This document shows positions 24,535-34,355 of a stretch of 64,000 nucleotides of DNA, one piece after another (the stretch's first letter is position 1; the number at the start of each line of letters is the position of its first letter). Source of the DNA: Megaustenia siamemsis (taxonomy: Eukaryota > Mollusca > Gastropoda > Stylommatophora > Ariophantidae); NCBI GenBank assembly GCA_032433765.1, contig JAVIAB010000059.1, forward strand, positions 55,823,103-55,887,102, read 5' to 3'. The notes beneath the pieces are model-generated. The model had not been told where the DNA came from, did not search any database, and saw nothing but the letters and a program-made list of their open reading frames with translations. The position numbers and the translations under genes were made by a program.

Positions 24535-25190
24535 ATATTAAGTTATTTGTGGGTCATCATCATTGCACTCCGAACATGTCCATAGGTGCTCAGATCCCCG
24601 CCTCAGCAAGTCCCGCAGTGTCCAGTGACTGACGACTCCAGTTCTGTGTTGGTTGGTAAGTCTTCTTACACGCCCACTAAGTTTCTCGTTTCTGGCTGTG
24701 TCCATCTTAACTCCCATCACTATTATCCGAAGGAGTGACATAGAGTCATGGTTGTGGAAGTCCTGTGCCCATCCCACATCTCGGAGGGCATTGATGATGT
24801 CCGCTCGATCCATTGGTTGACCGTCCCCAACAATAGCGCAGCTAGCAAACCTGTTCGCTCTTTCATTTCCTCGTACTCCCGCATGTCCAGGGATGTAGAC
24901 AAAGGTGACCCTACTTATATTTTACTTCTGAGATAACTCTACCCATTGCCTGCGTACAGAGACCGCCTCCAGTTTACTTATCATACTCATCGAATCACTT
25001 AGTATACAGGCGTTGGAATAGTCTTGTGACTCTAACCAGATGAATGCTCGTGTCACTGCTATCACCTTCATCCTCATGCTAATGGTTGTCATAATGTGTG
25101 CACCTCTGTCTTCTTTGATTATTCTGCCTGCCGAGCGTGCTGTATATGCCCATGCACATCGTTGGAGTCGTATTAGGATCAACAATGGGC
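24535..25190 (-). mobile_element. LINE fragment with RNase H domain
   Basis: On minus: AYTARSAGRIIKEDRGAH, AFIWLESQDYSNACILSDSMS, then (after a stop near 24925) VYIPGHAGVRGNERANRFAS and a C-terminal W-T-C-S-E-C end. This is the RNase H-like domain of a jockey/I-type LINE, which removes RNA from RNA-DNA hybrids. A motif normally containing the catalytic Glu reads MKVIAV here, against MEVMAV in the sibling at 31878-32114, so activity would be lost even without the stop. It sits antisense in gene 1 intron 1. Confidence 0.85.
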
Positions 25191-25380
25191 TGTTGTTGAA
25201 TTAAAGAAACATTGTTCTAGTATGAAACGCGCACATACTTTAGGTTTAGCCTCTCGCGCTTTGACCGTTTCGTACACTTTCCGGCATAGTTCCTGTTTCT
25301 TGTTTTCCTTCTTCGACGTTGTCGTTGGATTCATCTGAATACTTCTTGTCGTCGTTATGTTTTGGACATTTTATCCCCAG

Positions 25381-25488
25381 AAATGCTTGTGTGAAGAAAG
25401 AACTATCAGCTGTGACAACAAGGACCTGACAAGCGTGCCTGATGTTATTTCTGGAAGCGGTTCAAGTCAGATGTTTCTTAGTCTGAGT
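25381..25488 (+). CDS. LRR gene 1, exon 2: LRR N-cap
   Basis: Encodes 36 residues: KCLCEERTISCDNKDLTSVP, then DVISGSGSSQMFLSLS. The cysteines complete an LRR N-terminal cap with the C of exon 1 (C-x4-C-x-C-x6-C), followed by LTSVP, the start of the first repeat. Acceptor ccccag|aaatgc and donor agt|gtacgc are both phase 0. Joining to exon 3 gives LSLS|YNQITTIPAG, an uninterrupted LRR core (L-x-L-x-x-N-x-I). Length is identical to exon 2 of gene 2 (108 nt). Confidence 0.9.
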
Positions 25489-25496
25489 GTACGCTA

Positions 25497-26535
25497 CACA
25501 TTCTTTCTCCATCCATACATCCCTTCTTTGCTCCATCCATCCTCCCTTCCTTTCTCAATCCATACATTCCTTCCTTTCTCCAACTATACATCTCTTCCTT
25601 TCTCCATCCATACATCCCTTACTTTCTCTACCCATACATCCCTTCCCTCCTCCATCCATACATCCCTTCCCTCCTCCATCCATACATCCCTTCCCTCCTC
25701 TAACCATACACCCCTTCCTTCCTCCATCCATACATCCCTTCCCTCCTCCAACCATACATCCCTTCCCTCCTCCATCCATACATCCCTTCCTTCCTCCATC
25801 CATACATCCCTTCCTTCCTCCATCCATACATCCATTCCTTCCTCCATCTATACATCAGTACCTTCCTCCATCCATACATCAGTACCTTCCTCCAACCATA
25901 CACCCCTTCCTTCCTCCAACCATACACCCCTTCCTTCCTCCAACCATACATCCCTTCCTTCCTCCAACCATACATCAGTACCTTCCTCCAACCATACACC
26001 TCTTCCTTCCTCCAACCATACACCCCTTCCTTCCTCCAACCATACATCCCTTCCTTCCTCCATCCATACATCAGTACCTTCCTCCAACCATACACCCCTT
26101 CCTTCCTCCAACCATACATTACTTCCTTCCTCCAACCATACACCCCTTCCTTCTTCCAACCATACATCCCTTCCATTCTCCATCCATACATCCCTTCCTT
26201 CATCGATCCTTACATCCCTTCCTTCCTCCATCCATACATTTCTTCCTTCCTTCCTCCATCCATACATTACTTCCTTCCTCCATCCATAAGTCTCTTCCTT
26301 TCTCCCCTCATACATCATTCCTTCCTCCATCCATACATCCATACCTTCATCCATCCACACATCCCTTCCTTTCTCCATCCATACATTCTTCCTTCATCCA
26401 TACATACATTCCTTCCTTTCTCCATCCATACATCCCTTCCTTCATCCATCTGTACATCCTTTCCTTCCTCCATCCTTACATTCCTTTCTTTCTCCATCCT
26501 TACATCCCTTCTTTCCTCCATTTTTATATGTCGCT
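25497..26535. repeat. CT-rich 24-bp minisatellite at the gene 1 intron 2 donor
   Basis: About 43 copies of a 24-bp unit (catacatcccttccttcc, then tccatc). The strand is almost purely pyrimidine plus A, and the unit length opens five overlapping frames (e.g. the 8-residue repeat HTSLPSSI). The long proline/serine-rich frame of about 400 codons is an artefact. Confidence 0.95.
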
Positions 26536-26816
26536 TCCTTCTTCCATTCTCATCCGTTGCACTAGCTATCCAAAATACGTGTATAGCCTTCTATTCATCC
26601 GCCTATCACTCTGTTTGCCTGTTCTATTCTCTATTTCTTCATTGTTTAAATTAAAAGGTAGATTAGTTATTGGAATATTGCTGACAGTTTCTGAAACATG
26701 GAAGTATGTGTAATAAAACCACTATGGATTTAGAACAACAATTTGTGTAAACGAAAAAACCAGATCATGAGGATGTTAATAACTATAAACACAAAAGTAA
26801 AATAATAATATATTTA

Positions 26817-27215
26817 TATATCGTCGTCATCATTGCGTGCCGTTTAAACATTGGATGTTGGCTACCATGGAGCACCATTGCGCTCTGTCTCTTGCTTTGA
26901 TGGTGCAGGTTGTCATAGGCTGACTTGTCCATTTTTTTTATGTTACTCGTCCATGTTAGTCTTGGCCTGCCTCTTTTACCTTGTATTTTCCCTTCCAAGA
27001 TTACTTTTAGAAGGCTGCTGTGTCTGAACATGCCTCAAAAATCTCATTTGTCTTGTTTGAGCTGTGTTTAGTTGTCTATTTTTTCCTTTTTAGTTGATTT
27101 AAGACTATTGTTTGTTTTCTTTTCTCTCCATAAAATTCCTCCAATTCTTCTTTAAAGCCACATTTTAAAGGCTTCAATTTTGTGGGGGTTTTTTTTTGGT
27201 CTACTGTCCATTTTT
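26817..27215 (-). mobile_element. LINE family B, 3' end
   Basis: Minus strand: FRHSSLLKVILEGKIQGKRG, then RPRLTWTSNIKKMD and AYDNLHHQSKRQSAM, the C-terminal tail shared with 51590-52034, 52256-53095 and 58908-59118. The 3' end carries an ATC/GAT-type tail at 26820-26832. Confidence 0.85.
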
Positions 27216-27224
27216 CAGCGCTAT

Positions 27225-27365
27225 TATAAGTAATTTGTGTGGGCATCATATGCTTTCTAACACCGTGTAGAGCCCATCTATATTTACTGAGTCGAAGGCC
27301 CTTGTGAGATTCATATATAGAGCGGCATATTTTGTTCTCGACATTGTTCTTGTAGTTGTCTAAGA
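27225..27365 (-). mobile_element. LINE reverse transcriptase fragment
   Basis: Minus strand reads MPLYMNLTRAFDSVNIDGLY, the RT motif A region (A-F-D-S-V), with one stop near the start. A short relic from a different LINE than its neighbour. Confidence 0.7.
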
Positions 27366-27370
27366 TTAAT

Positions 27371-27371
27371 A

Positions 27372-27428
<57 letters not shown>

Positions 27429-27437
27429 ATATATATG
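27371..27437. repeat. TG/TA microsatellite
   Basis: (TG)n-(TA)n-(TG)n-(TA)n run. Confidence 0.95.
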
Positions 27438-27639
27438 TCGGTATGGCTACAAAATAGATTTTAGTAGATATTCGGGTATGTATATATATATAATTAATTT
27501 TAGGGTGCAGGTGAAGATCTCAGGCACAGTTTTGTTCCAGAGCCATGCTGGTCTAAATTCTACACGCACAGCAGTAGCCGATTGTTGAAAATGTATATTA
27601 TTATAAATATGTCACTTTCATAAGTTACACCAAACTCCT

Positions 27640-27790
27640 GACAGAGAACAACGTTTTAAACTCACAAAATGTCTAAAAGATAAGCATCTTGATGGCGCAC
27701 AAGTTGGACTGATACATAACTTTTACTGGAAACAGACAGCAATGAGGAACTCTAGTGAAGTCTTGGATTGTGGTTCAAGATACACAATTA
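27640..27790 (+). mobile_element. LINE reverse transcriptase fragment
   Basis: Plus strand reads HLDGAQVGLIHNFYWKQTAM, which resembles DLRIIKNMYWQQTAAI in the LINE A copy at about 53950-54010. A small degraded piece. Confidence 0.6.
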
Positions 27791-28598
27791 TTTCTATTCA
27801 AGCATGCTACAGATCGGAGCCCTAACAATCATCATTGTCAAATATACACGTCAGTGAAACCGATTTTGTCTCTTTGAAAAAATGACGAAGATTAATAAAG
27901 ACATGGCAGTGAGTTAAACTTTTAGTTTCATGGTTTTAACAAAAATAGAGTGCATGGAAATAAACTATTTTGAACACGAAAAAAAATTAATTAATGTCAA
28001 ATAAAATAATATTAGAGCTAACACTAAGAACAAAAGAGTTGTGTATCCAATTATGATGCTGAAATAATGCAGAAACAAATGCACTAAATAAATAGAGAAA
28101 AAAGATTTCATTTCAAAAAGAAGAGTCACTAAGTGTGGAATTTTAAAATAGAAAATTGGTATAGTCTGAATCGACAGAGAAGTAAAAAAATAATGCAATT
28201 CTAAAGAACTAACGATGAAGAATGGACCACAATGTGAACAGTACGAACAAAGTTTCTTTGAAAATTTAACTAAATGAGGGCAAATGGAGGTTATTGGACA
28301 ACAACAGAGGTACAATAACTGATCGTCAGTTTGGTGACGGAAAAATACATGGTAAACGAGGCAGTGGTAGAAAAAAAGTTCAAGTGTTCAGACAACACTA
28401 GGAGACGAACAAAATAATCTCTGACAGCGTGCGCCATCAAACAAAGAGACAATGAAATGGCGTTCCATTGTTGACAATCTACTAGTCGGAGTTGGCACAT
28501 TCTGCGGATTTTTATTATTTCTTTTATTATTATTATTATTTTCGTCATTATCAGGATTACTATTATTGATAATGTTTTTATCTCATCGTCATCAACAG

Positions 28599-29864
28599 TA
28601 CAATCAGATAACAACGATACCAGCAGGACGTTTCCCATCAGGTCTCTTCGGCATCGACTTTGGATCCAACCCAATTACAACCGTGGACACGGCCGCTTTC
28701 AGTGGACTAGAAGGGACACTTCGAGAACTGACGTTTTCTGAGGCCCGCTTCACAGAACTTCCTAGGGCACTCCTTACTCTTACCGACCTCAGAGATTTAA
28801 CTATTGGAGACATGAATATTACAACTTATGACGATGATGTGGTTCAGCATATTGGACAGACTCTTCAATCCCTTTTTATGAACAACGCCGGTCTGACTGT
28901 ATGGCCATCTTGGATTCAGTATCTGGTACATCTAGGTACTTTATTCCTTACAAGTATGTACTTAAAAGTCCCATCAAATGCTCTGGATTTTCAAGCAAAC
29001 ACACTATTCAGTCTTAACGTGGTCAATTGTAGCCTAACAGATATTCCGAAAGCATTTTATAATTTATCGTCACTGCAAGGTTTAATTATGGATAGCAACA
29101 AAATTGTTAACTTAACAACATTACCTTATTGGCCGAAGATAACCACTTTAAGTTTGGACAAGAACCAAATATCCGATGCCGGACTGTTAAGTGAATCGCT
29201 GCGTCCCATTGGAGGGTCGCTACAAACACTTCAGTTAAGGGAAAATAAATTAACGTCAGTACCTGATCTCTCCAACAAGACAGCTTTAAACAGCGTATAC
29301 CTAACACAGAATTCTATCACGGATGTAGGTACTGGCAAAATGCCACCTTATCTAGACGCTTTGATGATGGAAAACAACCATCTTCGATCGCTCTCGACTT
29401 TCATGCGAACAGGTATACGTTTAACACTTCTACGGTTTAGTTCTAACTTAATCACAGAGCTCTATGGTCCAGACATCCCGGCCAGTGTTTCAGACATGGA
29501 TGTCGGGTATAACCTCATCAGTAAACTAACCGATACTAGTTTTCCACCAAATTCTGCCATGGAGTCATTAACCTTAGACTATAATCCAATTACTGATATT
29601 ACATTGGCAGCATTTAACAATTTAAAGAAACTATCATTTTTGTCGTTACTTGAAACACGAATAACGCGACTTCCACTGGCTTTGAAGGTTTTAACTAATT
29701 TACAAGTGGCAGACTTGGATAGAAACGTCAATCTTGTGTGTACCTGTATGGAGAAAGATTTGCGGAATTTGTTTGTGAATTCAAGATTGGAAGTTAATGG
29801 CAACTGTGGTGTGACGTCAATTACTTATTTTATCAATGTCTTGAGCTTAGGGTGTCCTGACTGA
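28599..29864 (+). CDS. LRR gene 1, exon 3: LRR domain and C-cap
   Basis: The 421 residues plus stop begin YNQITTIPAGRFP directly after the acceptor. About 16-17 leucine-rich repeats follow (ITTLSLDKNQISDAG, LQTLQLRENKLTSVP, MESLTLDYNPITDIT), then a C-cap LVCTC...NGNCG...LGCPD with the stop straight after. There is no membrane segment or GPI-type tail, so the full protein (24+36+421 = 481 aa) is probably secreted. N-glycosylation sequons (NIT, NCS, NLS, NLT, NKT) support this. LRR surfaces usually bind proteins or glycans, but no ligand can be named. Databases may label such proteins 'oplophorus-luciferin 2-monooxygenase non-catalytic subunit-like' (from memory). Same length as gene 2 exon 3, roughly one third identical by eye. 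Confidence 0.92.
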   Translation, partial: YNQITTIPAGRFPSGLFGIDFGSNPITTVDTAAFSGLEGTLRELTFSEARFTELPRALLTLTDLRDLTIGDMNITTYDDDVVQHIGQTLQSLFMNNAGLTVWPSWIQYLVHLGTLFLTSMYLKVPSNALDFQANTLFSLNVVNCSLTDIPKAFYNLSSLQGLIMDSNKIVNLTTLPYWPKITTLSLDKNQISDAGLLSESLRPIGGSLQTLQLRENKLTSVPDLSNKTALNSVYLTQNSITDVGTGKMPPYLDALMMENNHLRSLSTFMRTGIRLTLLRFSSNLITELYGPDIPASVSDMDVGYNLISKLTDTSFPPNSAMESLTLDYNPITDITLAAFNNLKKLSFLSLLETRITRLPLALKVLTNLQVADLDRNVNLVCTCMEKDLRNLFVNSRLEVNGNCGVTSITYFINVLSLGCPD

Positions 29865-30627
29865 GAGAATGTTAGAGTTAGCGTTAGGAGAAGCTCAGGT
29901 TTAATGGTTATGTAGAAGTTTTGAGTATGAGATATAGAGAGGATCAGGGACATATAGAGGATCAAGGATAAATACTAGGATTTGGGGTATGTATAAGTAG
30001 AGCAGTATAATGGACTCGTCATCACACAACTCCCAAAATCACCTCCACCCCGGCTTGCGTAATGAAAGGCCATTTTACAGTGAACCATCCAATGAACACA
30101 ACACAGAAGTCAATTATAAATTTGAAAAGTTTCCTATTTTAAAATTCCAGGCTGAATGTCAGAATATATCCCGATCTCTCAGCTTTTAATCAGACCAAGA
30201 GTTTAGTGGACAGATCATCTTCAAGCTTTGATTATCGGACAAATCGATTCTGCTTAGATCCCCTTGCCGGCACCTTTTTAGTCTGCAGCACCGCCACCTT
30301 ACGCTTGCTATAGCTCTGAAGATGGTTTGAACTCTGATACACAACTTCACAGTACCAGCAACGATTTTAAAAAGAATCAGACCAATGACTTCCGTACAAC
30401 TGTCGTTGTCCCAGAGGTAATATAACATGCCTGGCAAAATCAGTGCCATAATGCAATGATTATCAATGTTACAACAACCAACACGTTATTAACCAGCGCT
30501 TCAAATGAATAATTAAATCTTAATTTAGATATTTAAGTTAAATAATTGTATTATGTGGGTAATGCTCATAGTCGTCACTACGATCGTCATTCATCAAGTG
30601 TACTTCATCAAGAACGAAAGCTATCAA
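29865..30627. other. 3' flank of LRR gene 1
   Basis: No clear AATAAA is seen close to the stop. A minus-strand frame at 30186-30449 ends LSRIDLSDNQSLKMICPLN, faintly like an LRR/C-cap, but cannot be extended. Confidence 0.4.
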
Positions 30628-30894
30628 TTACAACCACATCCACACTTAGCTTTCATAGTGATGTCAGTGATACTGGTCATTATGTGATTGCAGGCAAGTC
30701 TGACTCAGATGAAAGAAATAACATATTCAACGCCATCCATGAATTAAAACATCTAGGACCTCTCAGCTGATTCACATTTTCATAAAATCTTGGGATCATG
30801 ACCTTCAATATAAATAGAAAGGTTTCGTAGAATCCAGATGAGCTCATATAACATACACTTTATATAATTGGGTTTTTTTTTTAAATACTCGGTG

Positions 30895-30955
30895 AATAAG
30901 TCAGAGGTGAATAAGTCAGAGGTTAATAGGTCAGAGGTTAATAAGTCAAGGGTGA
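30895..30955. repeat. Short tandem repeat
   Basis: Four units of about 17-18 bp (ggtgaataagtcagagg). Confidence 0.85.
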
Positions 30956-31367
30956 AACCAACTAGCTAGAACTCAATCTAGGCACATTGGAACTCGTTAT
31001 AGCAAACAAAAGAACATCACTACTGAAACATCAGCAAAACCCACACATGACAACACTATCCGCATAACAAGAAGAAAAAGCTCAAAGAACAAGCCAGTAC
31101 AAACGACTTCTGGCAGGAAGTTTGCAAAAATTGTATATTTTGGTTCAACACGGGAAATATAATCTGAATGCACAAATGTTTCTTGATATCTTTTGGACTT
31201 TGCGTGTAAAATTGCATCAATGAAATCAAAATAGGGCTAAACATTCCAGACTCAAGGAAATAGTTAGACTTCGGGGTTGAACATTGTTTTAAACCTATAA
31301 TTCACAGTGAATGTTCAACAAAAGGATTATGTGTCGTGACAACATTCCACCTCAGTAGAAAATATTT

Positions 31368-31550
31368 CCTACATTTCCTGTCGAGAAGTTAAATGTCTTG
31401 TTTCACCATGTTTACACAGACCTGAGAAGAGCAATGTGGTCCACGCCCAACTCCCTGTAAGAAAAACTATATGGGGCAATCGATCCGCTTAAACAGACAG
31501 CTGACTTCATGAGAGAGTCTGCAATCCTACTCTGTTTGAGTTTTGATCGC

Positions 31551-31600
<50 letters not shown>

Positions 31601-31878
31601 ACCATTCATGGTGGCATGGAGAATCAATAAGACTTCAAAAATAATCTTTGATCAATTAGCTCTTAGAAAAAGCACAATCAGTGCATTTTCTGTCCAGGAT
31701 AGAGTGAAACACGGCTCGAGTATGACGAATATATAAATGCTGGACAATACAGGGGAAGAAGTGTACCGAGACAGCTAAATAATGAGAAGTGATGTTTGAA
31801 CTCTTATTGATCCCCCATGCCACCATGAATGGTGAAACAAGACAACATGTACATTCTCGACAGGAAATGTAGGGAACG
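31368..31878. repeat. Imperfect inverted repeat with an insertion in the left arm
   Basis: 31596-31619 (gtttcaccattcatggtggc...) is a perfect 24-bp inverted match of 31815-31838. Homology extends inward (atcaataaga.ttcaaa) and outward (31368-31409 against 31831-31877). The left arm is split by 31410-31595, which is flanked by a direct repeat gtttcaccat at 31400-31409 and 31596-31605. Confidence 0.8.
31410..31595 (+). mobile_element. Short retro-insertion with (AG)n tail
   Basis: A 186-bp segment flanked by the 10-bp direct repeat gtttcaccat and ending in an uninterrupted (AG)n run (31555-31595). The TSD plus simple 3' tail is the signature of a truncated LINE or SINE; the parent family is not identified. 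Confidence 0.65.
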
Positions 31879-32114
31879 TCGAGGCCAATGCGGAGGTCAA
31901 CCGTTTTATCTGGGATAACACCGATGAGAAAGAAACAGTCATTTATGCGGACGGATCTGTAATACGACACCAAAGAAGTGCATGGGCATTTACAGCACGG
32001 TCGGCAGGCAGAATAGTCAAAAAAGACAGTGGTGCATACGTTATGACCACAAGTAGCATGACGATGGAGGTGATGGCAGTGACCAGGGCATTCATCTGGT
32101 TAGAGTCACAAGAT
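31878..32114 (+). mobile_element. LINE RNase H fragment
   Basis: Reads VEANAEVNRFIWDNT, TVIYADGSV (first catalytic Asp in A-D-G-S), SAWAFTARSAGRIVKKDSG and MEVMAVTRAFIWLESQD. It is the closest sibling of the antisense copy at 24535-25190. The fragment stops at the junction with the duplicated segment. Confidence 0.85.
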
Positions 32115-32693
32115 GTCAAATTTTATGTTTATTTCATTTTCACAATAATGTGGTTAAATTGAGGTGCAGATCTGTACGTATGTGTCTGTTTACACTGTTG
32201 TTCGTGTTTATTATTTAACCTACTTTGTAATGCAACTTCTGTCATTCTTATTAGACAGCTTCCGTTTTCAAAATGTTTAATCTGCTGTTTCTGATTGTGA
32301 TTATCGCGATTATTGTTTAGTAGCTCTGTTTCTGTTTTGTATTCTTCTGTTCCTCATAAAGACCTTCCATTCGAAGGATAAATCTGTGTCTTGTTAGTTT
32401 ATTTTTTAATCTCTACAGACAGACTTGTTCTTTACATTCGTTCAGTTAATTTGTATTTGTGACTTCAACTTGTAAGTGTTCGTTACTTCAAGAAGTGTTA
32501 CACGACTTGAATACCTTCAGGTTGCCTTGAAACCTATTTTGAAAATACAAGGTCAACATCTAAGTGAATTCTTGTATACTTATGATGATGTCATTTTGGT
32601 GATCTAAAGTTGAGTTTTGTTTCCTCCCCCCCCCCCCCAAAAAAAAAAAAAAAAAGTCTGTACTCCTAATTTAAGACTGGTTGAGCCTAATAA

Positions 32694-32962
32694 AAAGGGA
32701 GCTCCTAAAAAATTTCAGAAAGATGCAATCAACATTTTGTGGGCACATCATGAGAAGAGGAAAGTTGGAATACGTGGTTACAACTGGCAAAATACAAGGA
32801 TAAAGAGATCGAGGACGACAAAGAGAGAAAATACTGGATAGCTTGGTGTCATGGCATGGAAAACAGTCAACAACAGAACTGATACGATGCACTGTAGATG
32901 GAAGATTGTGGAAGGACATGATCGTCTACCGGTATGGCACATGATGGTGATGATGATGAACC
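32694..32962 (+). mobile_element. LINE family D, 3' fragment with TSD
   Basis: Encodes HHEKRKVGIRGYNWQNTRIK and a degraded tail, ending in a GATGAT-type run (32947-32960). It is flanked by cctaataa at 32686-32693 and 32963-32970. The undisturbed site is in copy A at about 6455-6462. A poly-C/poly-A run (32627-32655) lies just upstream. Confidence 0.88.
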
Positions 32963-33389
32963 TAATAACTAGCAAAAGTACAATCTAAGTTTGACGATCC
33001 AATAATAATTACTTATCTAATACTAATTACCTATTCAATACTAATTACTAATTCAAAGCTTTCCAAAAGGACTTTATCTTATCTAGAGCCAAAGTAAACA
33101 CAAGATGATGAATTAATGAACTAATAGAAAGATGTCCTTTGTATTGAGAACTTCGTGACTACAAGTTCAGCTGCCCCAAGTATGTCCAGATAAGAAGATG
33201 AGAACCTAACAGCCAGACTGAAGCCAGACAAGCTGTACAGGTTCTCATGAACTGATACATCGAAGAGAAGTAGATAAGCTACTACACATTCAACAAATAT
33301 GTTCGTTTTTCTTATTCATTTCCAGGTCGTGTCAGTTTCTAGCAGGGCTCTGAGTTCTGCTCATTTAAGCGTAGAATATATGCTGTATG

Positions 33390-33466
33390 GGTGTCCGGTT
33401 AGCGCAATCGATAGGCGGTTGGCTTACCACGGCAACAGCCGGGGTTCGTACCCTGGCGAGGACACC
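33390..33466 (+). other. tRNA-like sequence (SINE module, not a functional tRNA)
   Basis: It has an intact acceptor-like stem and both internal Pol III boxes, but the anticodon arm does not fold cleanly and the unit lies inside a TSD-bounded insertion. It is treated as a tRNA-derived promoter module. Confidence 0.7.
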
Positions 33467-33751
33467 TGGGTTTTACTAATTCCCTAAAAATTAGTGGGAG
33501 CCGCGATAGCTCAGTGGTTAGTGAACTGGACTACTACGGACAAGGGGTAGGGTTCGATCCCAACCGACGGCTCCGGGTTCACCCAGCCTTAAATGGGTAC
33601 CGGATTTTTTCTGGGAAAGTAAAGCAGCACGGGCGTAATACCGACCACATTACCCCAAAAGTCATGTGCTGAAGGTCTGTAAAATATAGTCACTAACACC
33701 ATATTTCCCTATACGCCACTTGGCGTGACGGGGGGTACTTTACTTTTTTTT
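33390..33751 (+). mobile_element. Dimeric SINE: tRNA-like module plus SINE-A, with TSD
   Basis: Module 1 (33390-33466) is a tRNA-like unit: acceptor gtgtcc pairing with ggacac, A box tagcgcaatcg, B box ggttcgtaccc. A hairpin linker (actaatt...aattagt, 33475-33495) joins it to a full SINE-A (33496-33750) with its own A box tagctcagtgg and B box ggttcgatccc. The whole is flanked by a perfect 14-bp duplication, atatatgctgtatg (33376-33389 and 33752-33765), so the two modules moved as one unit or the second entered the first. Confidence 0.9.
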
Positions 33752-33837
33752 ATATATGCTGTATGTGTTTTATATGAGAGAAAAGCAATTCCAAATGTAC
33801 ACGCTCTTATGAGACTCAATTTGTTTGAGAAAATGAT

Positions 33838-33902
33838 GAAAGTTGTTTTCTTTTCCCTCCATCCAATTCTACTTATTCTTCTATTTAGCCACATTAGCCC
33901 GT
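33838..33902 (-). mobile_element. LINE family B scrap
   Basis: Minus strand reads MWLNRRISRIGWREKKT, matching MWIYRRIGRIGWNERKTN in the copy at 52256-53095. Confidence 0.7.
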
Positions 33903-33969
33903 TTACTCAACGCAATTCCTTTTAGTTAATTTATTCGACAAGATCACTATCCAGCCATACCGTTGTAGA

Positions 33970-34207
33970 GGAGGCCGCGACAGCTCAGTGGTTAGTGAAC
34001 AGGGCTACGAAGGACGAGAGGTTGGGATCAATCCTCAGCGACGACTTCCGGGATCATCCAGCCTTAAATGGGTACCGGATATTTTTTTCTGCGAAAGTAA
34101 AGCGACTGTACTATCCCAAAAATCATATTCCGAAGGTCAATAAAAATTATGGGCACTAACAACACAATATTGTCTATACGCCACTTGGAGGGACAGGGCC
34201 CTTTACT
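33970..34207 (+). mobile_element. SINE-A copy 4, old, with decayed TSD
   Basis: A diverged copy (A box cagctcagtgg, damaged B box gggatcaatcc) ending before tttaccattg. Flanks taccgttgtag (33958-33968) and taccattgcag (34209-34219) agree at 9 of 11 bases. Copy A has the unoccupied site near 7795-7810. Confidence 0.85.
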
Positions 34208-34355
34208 TTACCATTGCAGGTTAATTTGATCTTTGACATCATTTTATGTCACGTTAGATATAAAATATTTTCTGTTGTATAATTTATATACAAAAGTAAT
34301 TTACTAAGTAATGTAGACCTTTTATTATCAATAATGTTGACCTTATATTATCCAC

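Larger units (their letters stand above)
22381..25380 (+). other. LRR gene 1, intron 1
   Basis: Donor gtgcgt, acceptor ttttatccccag. The 3 kb consists of unique sequence to about 22784, a 41-bp array, a 24-bp array and an antisense LINE RNase H fragment. Confidence 0.8.
25489..28598 (+). other. LRR gene 1, intron 2
   Basis: Donor gtacgc, acceptor cgtcatcaacag. A CT-rich minisatellite starts within ten bases of the donor, followed by LINE pieces and a TA/TG microsatellite. About 27790-28598 is AT-rich with no gene; the open frame seen upstream of 28599 is intronic. Confidence 0.8.
30628..34355 (+). repeat. Duplicated segment, copy B
   Basis: Counterpart of 5007-7935 in the same order and orientation. 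Private insertions in this copy are an inverted-repeat region and RNase H LINE (30846-32113), a LINE D piece with TSD (32694-32962), a dimeric SINE with TSD (33390-33751), a LINE B scrap (33838-33902) and a second SINE with TSD (33970-34207). Copy A keeps the empty sites. Confidence 0.85.

Noticed and set aside
25487..26713. A 408-codon proline/serine/histidine-rich open frame
   Set aside because: It is one frame of the CT-rich 24-bp array in gene 1 intron 2; several frames on both strands are equally open.
28452..28598. In-frame upstream extension of LRR gene 1 exon 3
   Set aside because: It lies before a good acceptor and encodes low-complexity hydrophobic residues; splicing from exon 2 restores an unbroken repeat.
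30186..30449. LRR-like minus-strand frame ending LSRIDLSDNQSLKMICPLN
   Set aside because: Only one repeat-like stretch, no cysteine pair of the C-cap type and no upstream repeats; could be chance or a very old relic.
33390..33466. Functional tRNA gene
   Set aside because: The anticodon arm does not fold well and the unit is part of a TSD-bounded retroposon.
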